Shown piece after piece: positions 56,007-64,000 of a stretch of 64,000 nucleotides of DNA. Every line of letters starts with the position of its first letter. Position 1 is the stretch's first letter. The notes beneath the pieces are model-generated. The model made no database searches and was not told the origin of the DNA. It was given only the letters and a program-made list of their open reading frames with translations. The position numbers were made by a program, and so were the translations under genes. The DNA comes from Apteryx mantelli. Its lineage: Eukaryota > Chordata > Aves > Apterygiformes > Apterygidae. Location of the stretch: positions 17,874,001 through 17,938,000 of the forward strand of contig NC_089994.1 in NCBI RefSeq assembly GCF_036417845.1. Reading direction: 5' to 3'.

Positions 56007-57819
56007 AATGTCTGAAAATTTAGTTTGAAAATGTCATTGCACCTAAGGCAAAGGAAAGCACAGCTCCCACTGACAGCACCATGTAGAGAAAAGGTCTTTC
56101 ATAAACCAAAAACCTACCTGAGAGCCAAAGGAGACCTATCTGCCTCCGCGGGTACGGCAGTGGGAGCTGCGCCGCGCACGGGGAAGCGCCGCCCGGCCGG
56201 GACTCCCAGATGAGCTCGTCACCGGAGCGCACAGCCCCGCTGCGCCGCCGCGGCCACCCAGGGCGAGCGACCCGGCCGCCCGGCGTCACCGCGCTCGCGG
56301 CCAGCCCCCGGCCGGCACGGGCACCTTGGGCGCCTCGCCGGGGCGCCGCCGCCTGCAAACGCCGGGTTTATCAGCAAGTCGGCCGCGTGGCCCGCGCCCC
56401 GGGCAGCAGCACTGCGCAGGAGCCCCTGCGCTTATCGCAAACGTGATTACGCCTGGAACGCCGCTGCTCGTTAACTGTGGCCCTTCTTCCTCCATGGACA
56501 TGAAGGCGGGAGAAAGGATCGTCGGAAGGCTGCAGAGGAGCGGAGGCGCCCACCCGGCGCGGCCAGCCGCACAAGCCTTCGGGCGCCCGCGGGGCTGCAG
56601 CGGGCGCATGGGGCTCGGCGGCAGCTTGGTTTGAGCAGAGAGCAAGGAAAGACCCGCAACTGCAGCGGGAGCAGCTGCACGGATGGCGGTTAGTGTTTAG
56701 TAGCCAGATTCCTGCTTCAAAGCTCCCGGCAGGTATCAAAGCACGCAGTGAACACGGGGAAAGCAGTGTCCCTTTCCCAGACAAGAGATGTGAGGATGAG
56801 ACATCGCCTTAACCAAACATCCACAGCTCTGCTTGCAGCATCTCCAGACCAGCTTTCAGAGCAGCCCAGTCCTAATTTCCTTCTTGCAGGGAACAGGCTA
56901 ATAGATTAAAAACCCTGCGCGCTGCCGCCTCTGCTAGGGGAGCGGCAGCGTATTCAGCTCCCGCAGCAGCCTTCAAGAAAAGGGCTTTTTCCACCACATC
57001 ATCCTGTCGCTGAAGGCAATGACTACAAAGCACCTGAAAGCGCCGGAGTCGCATTAGAGTTGCAGAGAGCGCTGAGACTGCGGGCGGCTCCGCTGGCGGA
57101 GGTCACGGACCCGCTCCACGGCACCTGCTAAAGCCTGCTTTACACCAGCCCTAACGGCCTGGCTGCTCGGGCCGTCGCGGGAAACGAGGAACAACGTAAG
57201 TAATGGAGCTATCCGTCTTCAAAAGAGAAAAACAAACTTCCCTGCTCTGACAAAGGAGCCCAAACAGCCCCAAAGAGGGGTCTCAAGGTTAAACCACCTG
57301 GTCCGGCTTGCCAAGGGAAATGGGACAGATGGCTCTGACTCCAGCCCCGATCCGGGGACGGTCTCCACGGGCAGCATCGCCTGGGGCCAGGCACGGGCGG
57401 CCTCGGCCCCGCCGCGCGGCGAGACGGAGGGATTCTGCGTCACGCCTCGTCCCAGCGCAACGTCACGCGGGGAAGGTCCGTGCCGGGTACGCCTGACACC
57501 ATCTATCGGCTTCTCCAGGCTTACGCTGCTGCAAAGCCCCCGAGAGCCCTTGGCTGCGGCGCACGCGGCTTTGGCTGGTGGGTTTGGGCGAGTGGAGCCA
57601 GCCCGAGCCGGGCTGCGGGCACCACGCGCCGCCGCTGCGCCCCATCACGCTGGCACCTCGGGGCAGGCGGCGCCGGGCACCGCGGCCCCCTGCCCTGCTG
57701 AGATCCCCCCGCGAGCGCCCGGCCGCGACCATCAGGCTAACGCCAGCGACCGGCAGGCACGCCAGCCCGGCCACGCTCTGCTCACCGGCTCTTTCAGCAG
57801 GTCCTTCGTTATCTGAAAG
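56007..57819. other. CpG-rich DNA, no gene seen
   Basis: About 1.8 kb, GC-rich, with no recognisable exon or repeat. Confidence 0.5.
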
Positions 57820-57995
57820 AGTCCAGGTCATCAGCTCTAGTTAATTAGCTAAATTATTTAAAATCAGAGTGGTTGTTTCTCAGTGTTTCACTTCTTGCCT
57901 TTCAAAGTGCAGCCACGTCCTCTGCCTACATTTGCCCCAGCCAGACTAATTAAAATATCCTCTTTACGGCACACCAATTAGCGTGCACTTGACCT
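57820..57995. promoter_or_regulatory. AT-rich island, candidate enhancer
   Basis: Contains CTAGTTAATTAGCTAAATTATTTA (57837-57860 region), GACTAATTAAAATATCC and CACCAATTAGCG, then a nuclear-receptor half-site-like TTGACC. Three TAATTA-type words fall within 150 bases. Function inferred. Confidence 0.4.
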
Positions 57996-60039
57996 TCCAA
58001 ATGAGAACAGTGTGGAAGAGAGGCAGGGAGCAGGGATGGTCCCACCAAGCACTTCAACGACCGGACAAGGGGGGACGACTGTTTTGTCCCTGGTCCACGC
58101 TTTACTCGTCCTGCCTAGGACAGAGCCTGCAGTCCCTCTTCTCTTCTCCTCCCACAGCCCAGGGCAGAAGGAAAAGCAGCAGCTTTGAAAGCTCCTGCCC
58201 AGAGTTGCCACAGTTTGAGCAAGAGGCAAAACCCCCTGGCAAGGCCACTAGCAACATGCACATGGAGTCGCCCCTAACACCCACGTTTGGCAGGGATCTG
58301 TCCCTGCTTTCAGACAGCCCTGGCCACGGCGTGAGGAAGCAGGTTGCTGGCCTCGGCTGAGCACAGCAACCAGCTGCGGCCGGAGCAGGAAGATCTGACC
58401 ACGCTTCCTCCTGCAACAGGGAACTTCCCTTGTCAAAGGGAGCACACGGTTCTATTTATAAGCACAGAAAAAATCACATCTCCCTTCGCCGGACAGCCCT
58501 GGAATCGTAACGGAGATCAATACGGCACACTAACGGATGATGAGTTATGTGCCAAGGTTGTGCTGCAGTTTTCCAACAGTCAATGCCTTTAAAGCGCCTG
58601 CTCCGGGACCGTGGGCAGGAATTTTGCTGCTTGGGAAACAGCATCTGCCTAGTGCCATCGACGTACCGACCCAAGCCGGCACAGAAGGCGCCACGGCGCT
58701 GCTCCGGCCGGGCAAAGAAGGGGTCTGGAAACGAGAGCGCTGGCTCTTCCCGGCCTGCCTGGGAGGTTTGCTCTGCTCTTCTCAGCCCTGCTGATTCCAG
58801 CTCCTGGCCAAAGCCAGACCACCCAGTAGAGAGGAAATTCTTCCTTCAAATTCCCCAAATTGGGGAATTTGGATAAAGTGAGTCTCAGATCTCATCTGCC
58901 TCTGGTTTTGTGAAATCCCAGCCAGCTCCCACAGGGTTTTTCCCTCAGCTACAAGGGCGCGTTCTCCCCTAGCATTCAGGGAAACCACCAGGGCAGAGCA
59001 ATGTGCTCAGGCTCAAGCCCTGGTTCTGCCAAAGGTTTCCCTCAGGGAAGTCACCAAAGCCCAGATCTCGGCACGTACTGAGGCGCCTGGTTCCCAGGTC
59101 CCTGCTCACAGCGTGGAGGGCCGGCGCCCCGGGGCAGTCCCGGGCCGGCTGCACGTGCACTGACAGCTCAAGAGCTCGCAGGTCTCTGCACCGACACGCT
59201 GCTGTGGGCCGTGAATAACACGAACAGCACCTCTTTGGTAGCCACATCCACTCGGACAGGTCCTGGAGGCCTCCTCCGCTGGGTACAGAGCCAAACTCTG
59301 CAGCTGGGCAGCGTGCACCGTGCCCGGAGAGCATCGCTCTGCAGGAGCAGTCCCCCTTCTCCTCCCCATCATCTCCAAAGGCTGCAGGAAATCCACAGTA
59401 AATTGCTGGTGGGATTTTAGAAGTAGACCACATCAAAGGGACGCAAAGGTATTTTGAAATAACAAGTGGTGGAAAGCAGAGTCAGCAACGCAGAGGAAGA
59501 ACAGGGGCCGGCCTGGGAACAGCGCCTGCGCCAGGCAGCGCCAGGAGGGCGGCCGGGACTGCGGGACTGCGGTGGGGCCGGCAGCAGGGAGCCACGGCCA
59601 CCGGCGGGCACCTTCGCCCCGGCCCGCGAGATGGGACCCAGCGCCTGCCCGGAGCCCTGTGCCCGCCAGCCCTCTCCCACATCTACACTAACAGGGGAGA
59701 AACGTCCCTGGCGCCTGGCTCCGCGAGGTACATGGGGGCTCTGCGCCCCGACAAGCCCGACGGGAGAGGGCAGCAAGGGCAGGAGCAGCCCCCCGAGGCC
59801 CGGAGCGGCAGGCGCTGCCCCAAACTCCCCGTGCATCCCCGAGCCCAGGGGCCACTGCACGCGCTCCCACCGCACCAGCTCCTCCTGCCCAACATGACAG
59901 CTTCGTCCTTACCCGACCGGGAACGGCCGTCCGGTGGAAATCGGGTGGGTTTTGCAGAGACGGCACCAGCACGGAGCGGCCGCCCTCACCGCCCTGCTCC
60001 GGCGGCACAGGGGTAACAGCCAGGAGAGGCGTATGCTGC
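57996..60039. other. Intergenic DNA with a 25-bp palindrome
   Basis: Moderately GC-rich, with no recognised exon. The only striking element is the palindrome at 58847-58871. Confidence 0.5.
58847..58871. repeat. Perfect 25-bp palindrome with 12-bp arms
   Basis: CAAATTCCCCAA is followed by a single A and then its exact reverse complement. Each arm holds a GGGGAATTT word close to an NF-kappaB-type half. Confidence 0.9.
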
Positions 60040-60400
60040 CTGCGCAGCGGCTCCTCAGAAACTAACTCTGCTGAACTTGGACCAACCAAAACATTTCCAG
60101 CGTGGTGCCTTTTTATATTTTGTTTTAAATAGCACCAAACCCATGCTCCCCTCCCCCCCTTCCTCATGAAGGCAACACTTTCCCTTTTTTCCCTTGCAGA
60201 TGGCTTCACTATTAATTATGGACCTTAAAAAACTGGCATGGGTGAATTTATTTCCTGTCTTCTGTCACGGCAATTTCATGGACAAAATAGCAAGTGCACT
60301 GTCTTGTTGTTTTAATGTCACTTCAGTTCAGCAGCGCGCTTGGAGGCTGCATTAAGTCAGACTGGGGGGAGAGCGCTGTAATTGAAGTGCCCTTTAGAAA
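60040..60400. promoter_or_regulatory. AT-rich island with acceptor-like site and short frame
   Basis: AT-rich island containing TTTTTATATTTTGTTTTAAATAGC, CACTATTAATTATGG and GTAATTGAAG. A strong splice-acceptor-like pyrimidine tract with TTGCAG ends at 60199, followed directly by an ATG that opens 51 codons to TAA at 60353-60355. The peptide (begins MASLLIMDLKKLAWVNLFPV) matches nothing I know. A non-coding element or lncRNA exon is more likely than a gene. Confidence 0.35.
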
Positions 60401-61229
60401 GCATCGAAATTTCCCTGGCATCTGCAGAGCTGCAGGAGCACCACGGTCCAGGTAACAACCTAAAGGGAGGTCAAGGCTGCAGATCCCAAAAGGCGACACT
60501 GGTTCAGTCTATCCCCAAAGCCGAGGGGGATCGTCTTCCTTTTGTTCTTCCCTTATTTCAGCCTGGTCACTCCAGAACAACGCGTGGAAGAGCGGCACTG
60601 AAGGAAGCCACCAGCCACTGCTCCTTGCTGGCACCCAGCAAGCAAGAGCTCACTCAAGGCTCCCAGAAAACCCTCAAACAATTACAAATCTGTGGGCGAA
60701 AGTGGTGGCAGGATGCTCACTGTCCTTGCTAGCCATGGCCCTGTCTCTGAAGGAAACATAAAAGGTGCAAGGCATCGTCTCCCTGGGGAATCTCAGACGA
60801 AGGAAGCCCTTCTCCTCTACAGGAACTCACCGCTGGAGGAAGGTGTGGAAGACAGAGCAATGCACGTGTTCAAAATGGGATGAAACAAGTTCACGGAAGA
60901 AAGATCCACCAATAGCTGTTAAATATGATGTTCTGGTTATAATCCCCTACTCAGAAAGCTCCTAAAAACTTTTTTCAGAAGTTGGGATGATAAAAGCACG
61001 GGCCAGGCATTTGCATGTGCCTTGGGCGCAGCTGGGTGCTGTCACAGTGGGATCCTGGTCAAGATGAACCTTGAGCTGCCCAGTGCCTCTTCCTGCAGGA
61101 AAGCGAGCTTGCGGCTCGAGCGGCCTCCTCTCGCGCCGCCCGCCCCAGCACACCACTGGCCCCCGCCGTGTCCCGCGAGCCCAGCTGCCGCTCCGAGCGA
61201 GGCGCGCTGCCCGCTTGCCCCTGTGCTCG
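60401..61229. other. Intergenic DNA, no gene seen
   Basis: Moderate GC. A small AT patch at about 60890-60990. No exon recognised. Confidence 0.5.
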
Positions 61230-61690
61230 CTGCTGTCCCAGCTGACGCAGTCATCCTCACGTTGCAGTGCCCCGCAACAGCCTGTTTATCTGAAAAACAG
61301 ACCCAGCGGTATTGCCTGCTGTATTGAGTGCATGTTAAACATATCCTCTGGGCTATTGAAAACTCTTCTACAAAGCAAGGACCCATTTAAGTTTTATTTG
61401 CATGATGACAAGTCTTTTTGTGTTTTGTTGTTCCACTGTCTGCCAACATAATCATTATTTCACTCCATACTTTCCTCTTTAATCCTTCCTTGCTCCGGCT
61501 CCGAGCGGCGTGCAGTGATATATGCTTTTAAGGTGGAATGGAGCAGGGCTGACGACAAGCTTCCCATCAGAGATGAAGTTAAATGTTCCAGATGCTTTGG
61601 CGACATAAATTATGGCTCTTTCCTAAGCAGTTTTAACTAAGGTGTATGCACAGCACATCTATGCAGGGCGCCGTCTTCATTCCAGGCAAG
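61230..61690. promoter_or_regulatory. AT-rich island with POU octamer
   Basis: Contains a perfect octamer ATTTGCAT (61396-61403) inside TTTTATTTGCATGATGACA, with a MEIS-like TGATGACA overlapping its end, and further CATAATCATTATTTC and CATAAATTATGG. No coding exon. Function inferred. Confidence 0.4.
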
Positions 61691-62894
61691 AGCAAGGGCT
61701 GATCAGTGCTCAGATACCCTCAGCTCAGTGCTTGGTTTATAGCATAAACCAGGCAAGTTTCCTTATCACTCCCTGCGCACAGGTTGCACGTTGGTTGCAA
61801 TTTTGAGAGAAGAAGATCCAAGCTGAATAATTTGGATCCCTTGAAAACCTCGAGGAATTACTGGGATTGGGGCAAGGACGTGGGGAAATTTGAACCGGAG
61901 GTCTCATCCGAGGAGCAGCATGACAGTACAGTCCGAGCCAAGGCCAGGGCACGGTCTCTATGTCCATGGTGCACGTTCTCCCACTTGAAGGCTCCCTCTT
62001 CTTCCTCGGAGTCCAGCCCAGCCCAGAGCGCACTGACAGTGCCCATGGGTGGCTGCATCTCCACCAGGCCAATGCCACCGGCTTTGCTGGAGGAGCCGTG
62101 TGAGGAGAGGACACGTCTTGCCCTCCACACTGACCCAGAGACCTTCCCACCGAGCTCCTGCATCCCTCTTCCAGGGATTTCCGTACGCCTGTTAGCCCAG
62201 CTGAGGTGCTGCGGCAGGCGCTGCAGAGACGCCCGCAGAGGCAGCTCGGACAAAACAGAAAATGAAAAACCCGCTTTCCTGCTCCAGCTGGAGGAAGCTG
62301 ATAAATGCCACGGTTGAGAGCTGGAGTGGAGACTCAGAGGAATCAGTAACAACGAATGAGTCAAGAGGGATGAAAGCAAGTGGCAGGAGCTGCCCTGGGC
62401 AGCGCGGCCACAAGCTGTTGCCTTGGCAGTGGTCCAGTCCCGCAGAGCCACGTGGCCCATTTGCATCCCAAATGTTTGAATTTTGATTACAGCCCCCGAG
62501 GCGGTGGGAAGAAGAGTTGCTTTTGTGGTGTCTTCTGCAGAGGAGAGCTCCTGGGAGGCCCCCAGCGCGGTGGGCACGTCCGACGGCTCTGCAGGGCGGC
62601 TGCGAACCCGGGGCGGACCCGTAACGACCCTCCAGCGGCGCCGGCCCGCGCCTGGACAGAGAGCCGCCGCGCTGCTGCTGGGGATGCAGGTCCCTGCGTG
62701 AGGTCTGAACGTGGCCCGCGGCGGCAGGGCGGGCTCCAGGGGGATCTCAGGCGCTTTGCTAACCCAGCCCGCGGCGCCCGTCCCGCGCGAGAACGCAAAG
62801 GGGGGTTCTCCTGTTACCAGCTGCGCTGCTCTCCCCATCCATCTCCCAGCCCACGTCCTTGCTGCGCTCTCCCGTCTCAGCTGCAGGGAAGCAG
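61691..62894. other. Intergenic DNA, no gene seen
   Basis: GC content rises towards 62.6 kb. A - strand frame of 362 codons (61858-62946) shows no recognisable domain and is taken as chance. Confidence 0.5.
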
Positions 62895-63085
62895 GGGCAG
62901 TATTTCTAGGTAATTTAATTAGGTTTCCCTCTGCTTTATGTCCCATGACATAAAGACATAATGAAATTTTAAAATGCAGTAATTTTACACCAAAAGATTA
63001 TTAATACTCCAACACTAGCTAGCAAGAGAACGCAAAACGATCAGGCGAGAGCTGCCCTGTATTTGGTAGATTTGTGAGATTTATG
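62895..63085. promoter_or_regulatory. AT-rich island with mirrored TTTATG sites
   Basis: Contains GGTAATTTAATTAGG, then CTTTATGTC and its exact reverse complement across CCAT (62934-62955), then GCAGTAATTTTAC and GATTATTAATAC. The mirrored TTTATG words fit HOX/CDX-type sites. Function inferred. Confidence 0.4.
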
Positions 63086-64000
63086 TGTTCCCGCCGGGAG
63101 CTGTTATTGTCGCTATCGAGGAGATGTTTTCTGCCCCGCGGCGCAGGTTTGCCTCCCCGCCAGGCCGCCGAGGCGCTGCCGTGCCTGCGCCTGGGAGGGA
63201 CGTGTGGTCAAGGCCTCCGGGCTCGGGGACCGGCAGAAGGGGCGACGGAGAGGCTGGTGCACGGAGGAGGGAAGACGGGAGCGGCAGGCCCCAGGGCAAG
63301 GCAGCCTTGCGACCAGCCCGCGCGGAGCACAACGCGCAGGATCACTGAACCGCCCGCCCACGGCAGGAAAACAAGCCACGAGCCTCTGCTAATTAAGTGT
63401 CTTCCAGCAAAGCTCCTTCTCTCAGACCATTGTCACCTTGGTGCTGGGAAGCACGGGTGCCGGGAGCACGCGGGGATGGAGGGGAGAGGTTCTGCCAAGC
63501 CCCGGCTGCCGGTGGCAGTGCCGCAACCGCTTTGCTTTAGCAGGGACTGGAGCATCCCGAACAGAGCGACGCGGGATGCATTCGAAGCCGCGACGGGCCG
63601 ACGGAAGCTCCGGGCGGTGAAAGCAAGCGCTGCTGGGCCCATTTATGATTTTAGTGATTGCTGGTTACCCACAACATTGGCAACGGCACGGCAGTATCAG
63701 ACCTGCGGGGTTTCTCCTCGCTCCACCAACTCGAACACTTGAAGGGGTTTTGGCTCATTGCAACAACACTTCTGAACTTCTTGATGTTCAGCAGACAGGC
63801 AGCAAATTGCCTGACTGAGCTCTTCTCCCACCACCGCCGCGGTCTCTTATCTTCCCCCGAAATGTCTGGTTCAGACTGACAGCTCCTACCCGGGAGTCAC
63901 AAAACAGAGCCGACAGCCAAAGTTCAGCCAGGAGAGAAGTTCACCAGCTCATTCTTACCCACATATTTTTTTAATCTACAGCTCCCTCAGAAATCGCCCA
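63086..64000. other. CpG-rich DNA to window end, no gene seen
   Basis: CpG-rich to about 63620, then mixed. CCATTTATGATTTTAG near 63639 is a small AT patch. No exon recognised. Confidence 0.5.

Noticed and set aside
61858..62946. 362-codon open frame on the - strand
   Set aside because: No domain, no splice context, and the residue composition does not resemble a conserved protein.
13806..64000. FICD, SART3, TMEM119 or other 12q23-24 neighbours
   Set aside because: I looked for the FICD Fic motif and for recognisable peptides of the flanking genes and found none.
1..64000. CR1 LINEs, endogenous retroviruses, CRISPR arrays, operons or phage genes
   Set aside because: No CR1-type 3' ends, retroviral gag/pol peptides, spaced direct repeats or bacterial gene arrangements were seen. 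The sequence is vertebrate.

Overview
This window looks like GC-rich vertebrate DNA, most likely a bird microchromosome. It is very CpG-rich, has almost no recognisable interspersed repeats, and carries several short avian-style minisatellites. Its only two recognisable protein-coding genes are WSCD2 and CMKLR1, which face each other tail to tail, as the human orthologues on 12q23 do. I see no bacterial, viral or plasmid features. The species assignment is an inference from composition and gene content.

Layout. Positions 1-1288 are the end of the last WSCD2 intron. Positions 1289-1641 are the terminal WSCD2 coding exon on the + strand, followed by its 3' UTR. About 2.7-11 kb is the convergent intergenic space. 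CMKLR1 (chemerin receptor) lies on the - strand, with essentially its whole coding sequence in one exon (12689-13774). A splice acceptor sits directly upstream of the ATG, so the non-coding 5' exon(s) and promoter must lie further right, possibly inside this window.

From 13.8 kb to 64 kb I find no convincing protein-coding exon. In human, CMKLR1 is separated from the next gene (FICD) by a large gap, so a desert here fits. The interval alternates CpG-rich DNA with some twenty AT-rich islands of 100-700 bp. The islands are dense in homeodomain-, POU-, HOX/PBX/MEIS- and FOX-like words and in near-perfect short palindromes. I read them as candidate conserved non-coding enhancers, but conservation cannot be tested from one sequence. 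A CpG-dense block at about 20.6-24.7 kb, a bidirectional TATA-like palindrome at 54.96 kb and a MARE plus TATA arrangement at 49.8 kb are candidate promoters. Tandem repeats stand out at 0.95 kb (20-bp unit), 39.9-40.3 kb (CCCTGT/CCCCAT hexamers in higher-order units, strongly G4-prone on the - strand) and 46.4-46.7 kb (about 47-bp unit).

The two genes are not known to act together. WSCD2 is a Golgi-type membrane protein with a sulfotransferase-like domain; CMKLR1 is a plasma-membrane chemoattractant GPCR. They are linked here by conserved position only. Long open frames elsewhere are products of high GC content and were not annotated as genes.
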